Shown in pieces: positions 11,567-24,622 of a DNA stretch of 64,000 nucleotides. This stretch comes from Copromyces sp. CBS 386.78 (taxonomy: Eukaryota > Ascomycota > Sordariomycetes > Sordariales > Sordariaceae), in assembly GCA_030685235.1 (NCBI GenBank), contig MU839103.1:1-64000 (forward strand). The letters run 5' to 3'. The notes below the pieces were generated by a model. It saw nothing but the letters and a program-made list of their open reading frames with translations. It did no database searches and was not told the origin of the DNA. A program made the position numbers and the translations under genes. How positions within the stretch are numbered: the stretch's first letter is position 1; each line of letters opens with the position of its first letter.

Positions 11567-12103
11567 TTTATACCGCTCTCTAACCCAACCGAAATACTAG
11601 CCGTCCTTTTCCAAAGAGAGCCCAATAACGTATATAAAATTCTAAGAGGAGGGGGCACGATAAATAACGTTATATTCATTATTTACAATAAAAACTTTAG
11701 CATCCTCAAAATCTTTCGTCACGTCTATAAAACGAAATCAAATCCAATTAATAATACGGGTTATATAAGGTTTTATATACAAATAACATCGATAGGCCTA
11801 AGGTCGATACGAATTATAGTTATAGGAGGGACGGTCTAAAAATATTGTCGTTTTTATAGTTAGTATTAATATTAATATTAATAAATAGAAAAATAAAAAG
11901 GCAAAATGAATAGGAATTAAAAGGTTAGCCATCACCAGAACCCCCTCTTTTACCAAGAAAACCGTGCCCACCCATCTTATCCCTATATACCAGTAAAACC
12001 CCCTTGTTCGGCCACGCAGTTTACCCTAGCTGCAGGCGCTCCACCAGATGTGCTAAACTGCTTGTATGGTAGTCAAATCCGGTTTAAATGCGAAAAAGCG
12101 GTA

Positions 12104-15100
12104 GATGAAGGAGTGAGACACGGACACAAACGCTGTGAGGCCATAAGCCGACAACGACGACAAAAAGCACCAGTGACATGATGGTATCCGTAGTCAGTAA
12201 CTCTCATGAGACGGGGCCCCAAAGGGCTAGACTGTCCACTGCCTCCTTCACCGCCATGTGAGGGAGCATTCCCCTCTTCCTGTGAAGCAAGCAGGAGACA
12301 GAGATCCAGCCAATCTCTGCCGAAAAGGTTGTAGGTAGCACCGATGAGATGCGATGGGGTGTTGATGGATCACCTGGCGGAGGGGGCTTAGGGCGCGGCA
12401 TAGCGGCCTTCTGCTCTCTCTGACTTTCTCCCTCTCGTTCACGCTTCACGGTACGCCCGGGCCAGTGGGGTGGTATGCGAGATGCATCTTGGGATGGACG
12501 ATGGTTGGTATGTGGGTGTACGTATCATGGTTGGTGGTAGGTAGGTAGCGGTGTTGACGATGATGGTTGGCAGTTGGTATTATCCAGTCACTCCAGTCCC
12601 AGCTTGTATGCACGACAACAACTGTTGTTCATGCCGCTTGTCGACTACCCCACCCAACCACCGCCACTCAAAGTGCCTTTATGTTCACACCCACGCACGC
12701 CCATGGCACTTCATGCCCGGAAGGTGCCGCATCACGATTGGCTGACAACCCCGAGGGGCACGATGAAGCCACAAGTGTAGCCGACTGCTTGGTAGCCCAG
12801 CAGGATGGGGAGACCGGCCGGCGAAACGACGACGATGGCGATGATGCTGAGACAAGGACGGGTCCGATCCAGTGCAGTCTCACTTGTTGACTGGACGAAA
12901 AGAGCGAAGACAGACGCCGTCTCCTCAATCCTTCTGCCACCGCGGCCCCAGTCCCAAGCCCTTCAATGTTCCCATGCGCTAATGCAAGCACTTTAAACAG
13001 CTTGATCCATGAACGCGCGGAGCTAGGTCGGTTGTTGCTATTTTACCCCATCCTCCTGAGTGCGGTCCAAGGTCCAAGCTAACCCATGTACGTCGGCCCA
13101 GTTTGCTAGGTACCGTATGTAGGTTTTCGTTGTCCGAGGCATCATGGTTTCAGGCCCTTTTTCCATGCTTTCGTGGTCTTTTCGTCCCGTCTAGACCACT
13201 GCCGATCAATGATGTTCAGTGAGATGTGCCCCATTGGGGACCCATTGGGACCCATTGGGAACTCCGAGATCTAACAGCTATGTACATCGGTAACATCGCG
13301 GCAGATAGTCGGCGGTTTGTTTGAGAGATGGCGATCCCGTTTCGTCCGTTCCTCCTTCCGGAGTCCCCATCATCATGCCGCTCTGGCATGACTGCACAGA
13401 ACTAGGGTACATACTGCGTAGCATGTACGGGGAATGCAGGACAGCGTAGCAATACGAGACCGGTGATCCCGTAGAGCGGGCGGCACGACGCACGAGACCG
13501 GGAACAATGGCCTTGAGAGATGCTCAAATATAGGCACGGAGGCCCGGACAGCTCAAGTGCTCAACAGGCCTGGGGGCCGGATTTGGTGATAATTCCCGGG
13601 CCGGCAGAGGAAGCCGCTCGCACGGCCCTTCCGAAATATCATGACGGACTTCCGGCCGAATAGTTAGGTAGTGACACAGCCGACAGTTTCGGGCCCAAAT
13701 TGCTGAATAGGCTCGACAAAGAGCGAGACAAACATGCACTTTACACATGGCACTGGGGGCGGCGGAGGCACGGGATGTCCAAATAGGTAGCTGGGTATCC
13801 CATCGGTTGTTGGAGGCTTTGCATGGAATCGATACCTAAGCCGTTGAGTGTTTGTTGCCGATCTCAAAGAGTGAAGCGTGAACTTGCTACCTACCGGCGA
13901 CCGAACACCCGAAAGTCCAAGGAATGCCCGACTGTAGTGTAGTGCCGGCAAACAGCTACGACGCCGTCGACACGGCGTGGAACTCGGGCACTGAATGAGC
14001 TGAAGACATCTGTCCACTGCGCTGCGAACGACCTGCAACTCTTGCGGTGAGTATTTGTATCGGAGTGAGCCCCGAAGACCTAGTGGAGGAGAAGGGACGA
14101 TGGATCAGCTCATCGGTTGTCGATACTGATCACAGGGTTTGTGAGGGAGTTTCCACAAGAGCCAAACAGTATGAGAGCCTTTTTCTCTGAATGGCGAATG
14201 GTTGCAAAGACAACACAATGCCTGATTTGGTAATGAGATAACAAACACGTTGTGGACTGTCCAAGTCGATTGGCTAGAGACAAGAGCCCATTTTTCTTAC
14301 AATGTACTCGACTCTGTGAGTGGCTACCGTGACCTCTTCACCGACTTTCTGTGCTGTTGCTGCAACAGCTGCTGGCTTCTGGACTCATGCTAGCCAGCAG
14401 TAGTGCCAGCTGCCAGCCCAAGTCGATGCAGCAGCAGCAGCTTTTAAGGCCCAAATGGGAAGGGTGGTGATCTCTCAGTGGATGGTTTTGGGAGTTGGGC
14501 GCTGGAGAGGGCATCACGGCATCAACAAAACTGGAGCCCCTCTAGAGATTCTCCGTCTCCGCCCCGGAGGAACGAAACAGGTGGAAACCGATGATCGATC
14601 AGACCAACGACAGGGGCAGTCCACTTTGTGAGATACGAGTGGGTTCCCACTATTTGGCAGAGTGCCAGTAGGGTGCTTCTGGAACTCTCTCTTGCGTCCT
14701 TGCTTCTCCATTTCTCTCAGCTCTGTTTCGGCAGCTCCTTTCCAGCTCCGTCTCTGCGGCTTGCCAAAGCCATTCCTTCTTCCTTCTTTTTTTCGTTGTT
14801 TTTTTGTTGATGCTGGGCTGGGAATTAGATCCAGTATGTACCCCTAGCTCTTATTGATGCCCCTGACCTTGTCGTTGTGACAGTCAAAACAGTCCGCAAT
14901 CCACACTGAACCGAGGGGCCCAGCCAGAGGGGTGTCGATTATCGGCCGGCGTCGGCAAGATTTGTTATTTGCTCTTTTTGGGCCATATTTTCGAAAAAGA
15001 AAGCCCAATCAATGTACGTACCATCGTTTCGTTAGGCTTGCTTCCCCACTGTGAATCCTTCCCGCTAGCTTGCCGGCCCACGCCGGCGTGTTCCAGCTCC

Positions 15101-15551
15101 AGGGCAGAGGTACAGAAGCGAGTTTCCACAGTTGGGCAACTTTGCGGTCCCAAAGAGTCAAAGACCGTCCCAGCAATGCTTCTCCCTCGCTTGCGTGCAG
15201 TGCCGTGAAGTTGTGCACACATGGCCGCACGTACGGTCAAAGATCTTGACATCCCGAACAAGGATAACCCACGTCTTGTTTGATGTGTGATGGTTTGAAA
15301 AGAGACAATATCACAACGTTTGGAAATGAATCTGTTGTCAGAAACACGCAGATTAACTCCCGGGAACGGCATAGTGGTCGGAGGTTCACAGCCATATTCG
15401 TCAAGGATTACCGGTGTGGGTGTTTGGCTGGATTAAAGTGCTGAAAGTGATGATGAAAATTGATGGTGGTGGTGTGCACTGGTGATGATCTTGATGATGT
15501 TTGAGAATGGCCGTGGGGATTTTCCCAACCACCAAGCCCCTCGCTTCCTCC
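12104..15551. other. Intergenic, no gene recognised
   Basis: Base composition returns to normal immediately outside the transposon. Overlapping short open frames occur on both strands, with no domain, conserved motif or plausible splice structure that I can support. A short GACCCATTGG repeat lies near 13236-13260. No tRNA or other RNA gene was seen. Confidence 0.5.
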
Positions 15552-15554
15552 TTA

Positions 15555-15947
15555 GTGCGTGTTCGTGTGTCTCGGAAATGGCTTTCTGAAATGGATTTGG
15601 GGGATGTGGTCCGTGTGCGGTACTTCGAAGTAATTGGGGTTAATTTTTTACTAAAGTCACTTTTCAGCTGTACCCTCTAACAATTTCTGGCGATTTCCAG
15701 GCCGATTTTTTATTCTGAAATTGCTTGGCAGTTGACTTACTCCACTTTCTTGGATGCGAGCTTTATAATTGGTTTAAAAAAGTCTTGGCGGGCCAAATTT
15801 CAGAAAATTGATTTCAGCACCTTCGAGGTGATGAAGTGTTTTTCTGAACTCTTCATGACTGCGCCCGGACCATTTTTTTGAGCTTTTGTACTTCCCAACT
15901 GCCAAAACATTTCAGAAGGCCCATTTCCGGGACACACGAACACGCAC
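15555..15947. mobile_element. 393-bp MITE with TTA target duplication
   Basis: Inverted repeats of about 40 bases, starting GTGCGTGTTCGTGTGTC and running to TTCTGAAATG, form the two ends with only a few differences. The trinucleotide TTA flanks each side (15552-15554 and 15948-15950). A 3-base TTA duplication is typical of PIF/Harbinger-like elements and, as I recall, of the Neurospora element Guest. The interior has no open frame of note but repeats variants of TTTCTGAAAT several times. It is not visibly RIPed. Confidence 0.8.
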
Positions 15948-15950
15948 TTA

Positions 15951-18900
15951 GAGCTCCTGCTAGGCATATTGCTTGGAGGCTGCACTGTGCCACAGCAATG
16001 ATGATGGATGACGACCGTCAGACCATCATCACTAGCTCGGGAAATTTGTCCGCAAATTTATCCTGCCGTTGGTTTGTTGTTGATCCCGCTGTGACAAGAA
16101 AGTCGGATAAAATGATGGACTCGCAAAAACCATATGGAGGGGCAGATATCGTCGAGGATGTCACCGGGCTGCTTCCTTCCATGCCTTGTTGCCTTGGCCC
16201 TGTTGGCTCGGGAAGCCATGATGTCTGTGTCTCTTGTCGTGCCGAGCAAACGACGATGATGCGCTCGTCTTCCAGCCTTTCCTCTGAATGGAATCCTTTC
16301 CGTTCCCCTCCGCCCACTCTCCCAGTGTCTTCCATGGCCTCCCAAGGAACCCTACCCAGCCAGCAACCTCTTCCAACCAATCACCGGCCCAGCCAGCTGC
16401 ACTGCAGACAACCAACATGCGAAGTCAAGCCTCACTTTTCCTTCTGATTCGTCCTCCCATTTCATCTCCAATCTCAACTTCCCTCCCAGGCGCAAAGCCA
16501 TTGTGAGAAAATGCAAGTGCCCACCCGCTGCAGCACAGACTCACACCCAACCAGCCCACCCACACCACACATCGATCCTTCGTCGCTCTCATTTTGTTCA
16601 CTCGCGCGCCCAGGAAAACAGAAAACCAAAAAGCAGGGCGAGGTGGCACCAGCATGTACCAACCAATCAGCACCCTTCACCTCTCTCAAACAGGTCAAGT
16701 CTCATCTCTCTTCTGATCGCTCTCTTTGCGGCTTGGTTGCTTGCGCCCATTCTCCCCAACCACCAGCAACAAAACTAGGTACCTACCTGAGACTGCCAAC
16801 CGTGAGAGAAGGAGAGACTGAGGGGCCCTTCCTTCCTTCTTCCTTCGATGGGATCCTTCTTTCTTTGGCGGTTGATACTTGGGTAGCAGTTTCATTTTCT
16901 GTTTTCTGTTTTCGACATCGTGCATGATCCAAGCCTCCAAGGTTGAGACACTTTCACACTTTCAAGATTCATTCTATACCTGTTCTGGTTATATCCTGCA
17001 AACAAACGTAGCTGCAACGCTACTGCATTATGCTTACAGGAATGAAATGCCTTCTTGCTGATCTTGGAGTCTTTTGCTGGTGTCCTTTTCGCAGAAAGAG
17101 CGAAGTGCAGCAAGGCAGACAGGGCAGGCAGGCAGGCAGGCAGGCAGGCAGGCGCCCGCTCGATGCTATCAGGCGATACGCATGACTTTCAAGCGAGCGG
17201 TAACAGGCAGTACGGCACGGTAGGTGCAATCACAAGCAGTTAGTTAAGGTGTCAAGACATCTGATATCGCATCCTCCGAGCCTCCGTCGTCCGTCTGTCT
17301 CGTTCGAGGGTCCGCCTGTTTCTGTTGTTGTCGCTTGCGACGATAAGCTGCATGAGGGTGGATGACTTGCCGTGCTAACTGGGTGCCCGGTGGTGGTGAG
17401 TGGTGCCCTGCCACCATTCATCGCAAAATGCACCTGTACCTGGGTTTCTTCTGGCAACTGCTGGGCGCTGTTAGAAACGCTAGGAACATCTGATGATGGA
17501 GTGACAGTGGGTGTGGGAGTGTGGGTATTTCCATGTTTATTACCTCTAGTGAGTGATTTGTAGTGTATCTTGCCTTGTGAAAGATTGCATGTGTCACTGG
17601 GTGCAACATTCTCGGCGTCCACTCCCGCTGCAACCAACCACTGAATGGGCCAGCTGGGCACACAACGGAACCGGCCCTTTTGCCCACCGGTTGCGGCACT
17701 TCCTTGCCCCTGTTGCCCGGGTGCCCAGTCATGGTGCCAAAAATTGGGAGGCCAATTCAGGAGTGGTAAACATTGGCATTGGCGGGACTCCTAACATGCA
17801 ACTATCACCAGCATCATCTCACTGCAAAAGTGCACAAGTACGTGTATTGTTGTGTGTAAGGTATTATTTGTATTTCTCTCCTCCCAGGCAACCGAGAAAA
17901 GTGCGGTTGCAAGAATGAAAGCTGCACTACCAAGCACATTTCTTGATCCAAGGCAGCCCATACCTTTTCCACTCCATATGTACAAGCTCCTTTCCATCCC
18001 AGGCACGGGAAGTTGTATGCCAGAGTTTATATAAAAACGTATTCGGTGTTTGGCGCGCCAAGACCTCTTCCAAGGTCGCGCAATATAGCACAAAGAAGGG
18101 CTCTTGACCCGAGTATGTTCTAAGAGAAAAATGTTCGTATCCCATCATTTATGTCGATTCATCCATGTCTTCTCATCAACTCCATCATGACCCAGTGAGG
18201 AAAAAAAAATAGGAAGAAGGAATTTCCAGCTCAGGTGTCGAGAACTTCAAAAAAATTTGAACAACGGGGAGTGGTATCATTCAGCAGAAACAACGCTCGC
18301 TAAACACCACTCCGTTTCTTTTCCCGAACTATGTTTCTCTATGTTGCGCGCCAGACGGAAAATGGACTTTCTGTCTGCCGCAGAAAAACAAGAGGTAGCC
18401 GGCAGCAAGGCTTATATATAAAAATAAAAATAAAAGCCGCTGAAGATGAGAAAGACGGGAATAAAAAACACATTGTCTTCTAGACCCCTAAACAGAGCGT
18501 AACGTCGCGTCGTGAAACCTTCAGATCTTTATATTCCTCCCCCGGTTTTGGTTTTGTTGCGCCGAAAACGTAAAACGATGGCCGTCTTTTCGCCCTCCAA
18601 AAAAAACCATGCAAAACAATGATAATGGTCGACAGAAATCGACCCAGTTATCCTTCCCAACCTCTTTTTCCACATGTAGAAATGCGGTTGACAAAACCCC
18701 GAAACTCCAAACAGTGTATCCGAAAAGCACAAGAGCCATCCCACCCCCATCTTCTTATATGTACAATAATACAGATTGTTCTTTCAATGAAAACGTATGA
18801 AAAAAAAAAACGGAAAACAATTCCCACTGGGAAGACTTGCCGCTCCTCTTTATCCCGGGCTCCTGGGTATCATAATCCGGACAAAGACCATCTATGTGGT

Positions 18901-19047
18901 GGGATATTAGAGTAATCGTGAAAATGAAAATAAAAATCTCCGGCACCTGTGTTTGCCATCGGCTGTGGCATGGAGAGATAAAAGCTGAATGAGGTATAGC
19001 CAGCCTATCAGCCAACCTCAAAACGTATTGCCCAATTTTGCGATCGA
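15951..19047. other. Intergenic, no gene recognised
   Basis: Several open frames of 80-190 codons overlap on opposite strands; none resembles a known protein. The long frame at 15878-16447 begins inside the MITE and is not believable as a gene. The bases just below 19048 are probably the 3' untranslated region of the kinase on the minus strand. Confidence 0.5.
17123..17153. repeat. GGCA microsatellite
   Basis: Seven perfect GGCA units followed by GGC. There is no coding context. Confidence 0.95.
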
Positions 19048-20651
19048 CTAGTAACAGCCTTGGATATGCGAAAAGAAAGGAACCTGGTGGAAGGGAGCGT
19101 GGTTCGAATGCGTGTAGTACTTGATCGTTTCCCAAAGGGTTCCAGATGGGTACTTTGATGGCGCATAGTTCGGCTGGGCCGAAATGGGCATCGTCGGCTG
19201 CTGGACTGGCTGCGGGACCGTTGATGGGTAGGGCTGCTGGAAGTAGTCGTGCTTGTACTGCGTCATAACGTTGGGACCCTCCAAGGCTTCAAAGATTACC
19301 GGCTCTCTTCCCTGCAATGGCTGCTGTGGCGGTGGTGTCCTGATCTCCGGAATATCTGAGACCAAGTCATCATCATCGTCCTCCTCCAAGTCCTCAATAC
19401 TCGAGCAACCCGAGGTAAGCGACCCGTCATCCGAGGAGCAAGTAGAGCCCTCATCAGACATGGAGTTCGACGAAGAGGGCGACAGGTATTCCTCGGCGTC
19501 AACATATGTAACTTGCTGCTCAAGTGATGCGGGCGACTGGGTGAACCTGGAGCAAGCAAATATCCGGGAGCGCAGCTCTGGCAAGGTAATCCTGTGGTCG
19601 GGATTGGGGGTGAAAATCCTCGCCAAGATGTCGTTCAGTTCGTCCGACACGGGGAGAATGGTCTTGAGAAAATCCTTGCTTTTGACGTAGGCGCGGTAGG
19701 TTGAGTCCTCAAAAGACGCTTGCTTCCACGGGTTACGTCCACAGGTGAGGTTCACCAGAATAACTCCAAGGCTCCAGACATCATTCGGCGCGCAGTAATA
19801 GAAAGGCCTCCTTGCTGTTTGATCCAGGCACTCTAAAAGAACAAGACAAGGAAGAAGTCAGTGTGTTGCCCAGGGGATCGGATGGAAAGTGGGAGATGAG
19901 AAACGAGGGATCGCATGGCCGAGATGGGCTAGGGGAGAATGACATAAGAAAGTTCGCAAAAGCATGAGAACCTACCTGGCGACATATAAAATGTTGAGCC
20001 ACACCCGTAGTCCATAGATGTTGCCTGTTGAATTGCGAGGCCGAAATCTGCCAACTTGACAGTTTCGCCGTTGTCAGAGACGAGGATGTTCTCCGGCTTC
20101 AAGTCCCGGTGGTAAATTCCCCGGCTGTGGCAGTGTCCTACGGCATCCAGGATCTGGAGGAACACACTCTTGGCAAGCTCATCCTTACCAACATATTGCC
20201 CACGTTCGGTGATGTTATAGAACAGATCACCCTCCGGGCAGTACTCCAAGACAACGTAGATGCAGTCGTGTTGTTCGATGATCTTGACCATCGAGACTAC
20301 ATTAGGATGCCCCGAGGCCTGGTGGTGCAAACGAATCTCCTGGCGTTGAAACGTGATCTGGCGAGCATCCAACGGAGTCCCATCGGGGTTGAACTTGCTG
20401 AGGCACTTGACGGCATAGCGGACATTGTCCTTCAGGTCGACGGCTGAATAAACCACACCATATGCACCAGACCCCAGAATCCCTGAGAGTTGGAGCGAGT
20501 TGGTGATGAACATGCCTAGTCGGTCTTCCGCTGGCATGGGGACATAGTGATGTTGCTGCAGCTGGTGAGGTGGGGGAAAGATATACTGCTGGTCGAATGA
20601 TGCTGGTGATGCCGGCGGAGTGAGATATCCAAACTCTGACACATGATGCAT
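19048..20651 (-). CDS. Ran1/Pat1-like serine/threonine protein kinase
   Basis: Two exons, 20651-19976 and 19832-19048, separated by a 143-base intron (GTAGGT..TAG), give 486 residues. The kinase domain starts near residue 52. It has the glycine loop GSGAYG at 60-65, ATP-binding Lys82, HRDLKPEN at 181-188 with catalytic Asp183, DFG at 201-204, and SPE at 224-226 in place of APE. Splicing joins SPE to CLDQTARRPF, confirming the junction. This arrangement matches the fungal Ran1/Pat1-Sks1/Vhs1 group, which in yeasts links nutrient state to meiosis or glucose response. The N-terminus is short and Pro-rich; the C-terminal tail is Ser- and acidic-rich, then Gln/Pro-rich, and looks disordered. The role in this fungus is inferred from the family only. 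A long leader probably lies upstream, between 20652 and about 21300. Confidence 0.9.
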
Positions 20652-23600
20652 GATCTGTTCTTGCTCCTTGACTCCTGATACAAACTCCTTTCAGACCTGG
20701 TTTAGGCTAACCGACGGTGGATGGGCGCAAAGTAAAGTCCGGAAAGGAGAAGAAATGGAAACAGCAGACAGCAAGATAACAGAAAGACTGGATGGATCCT
20801 GCTCCTGGTTGGGTATATCCTCAAGAAGACCAAAGAAAATGAAAGTCCGGGTAACGTCCTTTTGCTCCTCTGGAATGGATGGAATGGCACTGGCTCGAGC
20901 TTTTGTCCTGATGGGTTGACTGTAAATCCTAAAACGTCCGGGCTTTTTGGGTCGCAAACAATCCAGATGTTGACTTCGAGTGAACGGGTCAACAAGTAAT
21001 TGGGTGAAGAAGGTCGTATGTATAAGTCGTTGGTTGAGAATTGTTGTTGAGTTAAGAAGGGCGGAATATCATGGAGTCGTTGACGAAGTCGTTGTGAAAG
21101 AGAATAATCTCCACGGACACTGGATCTGGAAGAAGGACGGGGGAGTAGGGAGGTGAAAAGACGATGCCAAGTAAAGTGAGTGTCGAGAAAGATGACGATG
21201 GTGAACGAAACCAACAGCACGAGGCAAAAGCGTAGCAGGATGCGGACCGGAGATCGTAGATATTTGACGAATCTCTCTTTCACTGGCTGGCGGGCGAGCT
21301 TACCCTGCCGCCCCGTTCTCTGTCAAAGGATGGCATGGTGCAATGCGACCCTCTTCGGCTTGCGTGGTCTGGGTGGCTTGATTGGCCCTCAAGTGCCCCA
21401 TGTCAGGCTGGCTGTCCATCCACCCCCGAAGTCGTCCCAAAGACTGTGCACAAGGGTAGGAGAGTACGAGGATACCGCGGTACATGCAGGGTGTGCTCGG
21501 TACGACGGTACGATGGGAGGTACGAAGGCACGGAGGGTGTGAGACTTGGGGGAACTCTGAGGAGCACCGATTTGCCCCACCGCCAACTCACATGCCTCTC
21601 TCCTCTCTGTCGGTACCCTCTACTGCCCTCTCTGCCTCTCATTTCTCCTGTTGCTAGTGTACCTAGACGCTGTGGCCACCGGCCGGCTCAAACCAGCGCA
21701 TCCTTGCCGTGAGTCCCATGGGCCCACAAATGCACCATCCTATTCTTAATCTTGGGTAGGCGGCACTAGAGCGGAAATAGTATGGCGGGAATGAGGGTGA
21801 ATGAGGGTGAGGGATTAGAGGCGTGTGGGGCGTCTTGGAAGGTTGCGAAGGTCCATGGAGCACCAAGGAATGGCCCAATGCCTGCTTGGGGCGTCCACTA
21901 ATGCGCAGCAGAGTGATTTGTGACGACGAGCAATAACGAGGACAGGGTTGTCTGACACAGATCACTTCAAACGCCCTGTGTCACTGCCTCTCCATTTTGC
22001 CCATGCATGCCGACTAACGTCCAATGCATCATCATACACACGCCCCCCTTTTATCCCCCAGGCCGTTGATTGCTCATCAAAGAAGCAAATGGGATGTGGA
22101 GGATGATGGGATAGTGTCCTTGTCAAAGAAGGAGGGGGGTGAGCCGAGCTGCTAGTATAGCAAGACGGAAAGGATCAGAGCGGCATCCACCGAACCCCAT
22201 CGTTTCGTTGCGAAAACTGGAAAGCCAAAGAGCCCAGCGCGCGTGACAGCGTGTGACGCACTCTGTTGTGCCCATTCCGCCTGTAGTGTATGAACGTTTG
22301 TCTGGCGATGGCTCACCACCTTGCTCTTTGATGCTGAGCAATTCCTGGTCAGCCCGTGACTTTGCGATTCTTATGTTTCCGCCGTTTTGGGTGATGAAAA
22401 CGTGTTGTACACACAGACAACATCAGACGTTTTCCGCGCAGCGAAAGAAAAGAACAGCGGAAACATGTACGCACACAGCCATGAACGCGGACGCAGACAC
22501 CTACAGGCTGCACTCAGTCCCTGAATGAGTCCCGACTGTTTGTTATTTGGTATCCGATGCCGTGCACTCGTAGGGCCAGCACTCCCAGCAAGGCGTCCAC
22601 GTTCGAAGTAGCTGGCAAACGTGCTATTCGGTATTCCTTGATGACCAGCCTGGCGCGCTTTGGTCGTATGAGTTTGATGAGGTACTGATCAGCAGGCCAA
22701 AGCTGGTTTGATCCGCCTGTCCGTTTTGTAAGCACTTGTGTGTTTACGAATATGTTTCTCTAGCATGACCGCAAGCTGGTGTTGGTGGCTCTGGCGGCAA
22801 GAGGCGCCGAATAATGCTGTTACTGATACCGGTACGCGTACTGCTGATAGGAAGTGGCAAAAGGTGGACAACAGGAGGGAAGTTTGTGATTGGCATGCGG
22901 CATGTTTCTGACGGTTTCGAAGCCAGCGGCCCTTGTAAAGGAACAAGTTGCAACACGCAATGCGGCCAAGCGGCTCCAGAATTCCGATGATGTCGGGGCT
23001 CGCGGGGCTGGTGGAAAATATGCCTTGGTCTACTTGACGAATAAGTCGCCGTTTCCGAGGCGAGCTGGCGAGAGAAGCCGTACCGTATCTGCCGTATTGC
23101 GCGTCGAGCTCGTCTTCGCTCACCGCAGTCACCTGGACGCCCGAACGCCCCTATAGCTCCGTTAAAAGGAAGATGGGCGGCCTTGCGGCGGTCATCATTC
23201 ATGCCGATGCCTGTATTACCCTGTTTGATTCGACAAAGACGTCCCGAGTAACTTACAGATCCATGCCTGATTGGCTGTGCAGGCCCGAGTCGAAACTTGA
23301 TCTGTGGCCATTTTGCATCTCTGCTGAAGTGCCTGTGCTGATACTACCAGTAGGCATTTTGTCAATAGAAGGATGTCCAAGTAGATACCTAGTATGCTCA
23401 GATATTGGACGGCCTGGTGGGCGAGGCGTGTCCATCCTGAGCTCTGTGCTCGTGGAATTTCAGGTAGTGAGGCTCGGGGCTTCCATGTTAGGTATAAGTG
23501 GTGAGCCAGTCCGGGCTCATGGTTCGATGGCTGAAGATAGACTCCCTTGCCACATGTTTTGGGCAACATGGGCATATTGCTCTATCAAATCGTACGTAGT

Positions 23601-24074
23601 CCGTCATATATTGGCTACTTGAGCAAGCCGAGTCAGGGTCGTCGGGGTCTGTCCAAGCTCCGTCCGAGTCATGAAGTCGAGCCAAAGAGTCGAACCTGGC
23701 ATGTCGGCATGGACATGGACCGAGTCCTGGTCCTAGAAGAGACAGTGGGCGGTGGATGGAGATGATCGATGGCCGGAAATGAAGGCAATCAAGTGGAAGA
23801 TTGTCGGTTGGTAACGTTGCGACGGTTTGCGAATTGGAAGTCGGGAATGAAACGGGATTGGTCAAGACGACGTCGGGACGTGTGAAGAAGGCTGAGAAAT
23901 CTTCTTGTTTGCTTTGTGTGGTTGGAAGGAACATTGACGCCGAGTTGTCAAGCCTTGTGTGTGAGTGACGTTTAAGTGAATGCCGGCCGATAACAATTTT
24001 GCTAGAAAATCGCAGCACAACCTGTTAGTGGATGGCAGGGGTCCGAGTGCATCGAAAGATGTCCCTTGAATCGG
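20652..24074. other. Intergenic; kinase leader, otherwise no gene recognised
   Basis: About 650 bases next to the kinase are likely its promoter and leader. An open minus-strand frame of 193 codons there lacks a suitable ATG and any domain. Further out, only short overlapping frames are visible. Confidence 0.5.
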
Positions 24075-24101
24075 TACTCGTCTGGGCTCGAAACGCCCTT
24101 C

Positions 24102-24129
24102 AGACCCAATGCTGGCCAGCATTGGGTCT
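24102..24129. repeat. Perfect 28-bp palindrome in the left arm
   Basis: AGACCCAATGCTGG is followed directly by its exact reverse complement, with no loop. It lies 25 bases inside the left end of the element. Confidence 0.95.
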
Positions 24130-24593
24130 AGTACATTGAATCGCACATACACATTAATTCGCAAAAATTTAGGTACTTCTCCGCCCATACAAACTAGCGG
24201 TGTAACCATGTCACACGTTTTTTTGCACTATCGCTACATACATACATATAATATCCGCCAACCCAGTAAATATCCCTTTATTAGACTAGCCATTCAACAA
24301 AGCAAGGTCAATATTCTCATCAGGAATATCGTCGAAGATTTCGATAATTTCAATATCGCCACTTTCTGGCATAGTTACATTATCTGCATCATTTTACCCT
24401 AAACACCAACCTTCCCATATCGATATTTGGTGATATCTGGTGGTTTGTGATGGATTCACACAATTATAGAAGTTAGATTGCTTATGGTGGGTATGCAAAA
24501 AAACGGTGGTACATTGATTTGCTAACAAAATATAGGGTTGGCCATGTACCGACATTTTTTTGCGATTCAATGTGCATGTGCGATTCAATGTAC

Positions 24594-24622
24594 CACACCC
24601 CTTGGCAGGGCCAAGGGGTGTG
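24594..24622. repeat. 13-bp-stem hairpin in the right arm
   Basis: CACACCCCTTGGC and its exact reverse complement are separated by AGG. It occupies the same place in the right arm as the palindrome in the left arm, but the stem sequence differs. Confidence 0.95.

Larger units (their letters stand above)
7547..12101 (+). mobile_element. RIP-degraded pogo-family DNA transposon
   Basis: The ends are inverted repeats of about 27 bases beginning CCGCTTTTTCGCATT, with one mismatch. They are flanked by TA on each side (7545-7546 and 12102-12103), the target duplication expected of the Tc1/mariner superfamily. The interior is extremely A+T- and TpA-rich with stops in all frames. On the plus strand near 10540-10830 a broken transposase can still be followed. 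The block at 10754-10795 reads LL, stop, PFDTYINKSIK, matching the LLQPLDT.INKP signature of pogo/Tigger DDE_1 transposases; the stop replaces the expected Gln (CAA to TAA). Damage of this kind is typical of RIP. The 4555 bases include a nested 700-base element at 8777-9476, so the original was about 3.85 kb. Confidence 0.8.

Noticed and set aside
15878..16447. 189-codon plus-strand frame
   Set aside because: It starts inside the MITE's right end and shows no family resemblance; competing frames overlap on the minus strand.
20702..21283. 193-codon minus-strand frame upstream of the kinase, with a hydrophobic start
   Set aside because: It begins at a GTG rather than an ATG, has no domain, and lies where the kinase leader is expected.
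24594..24622. Hairpin as a transcription terminator
   Set aside because: There is no upstream gene and no T run; it is a structural part of the inverted-repeat element.
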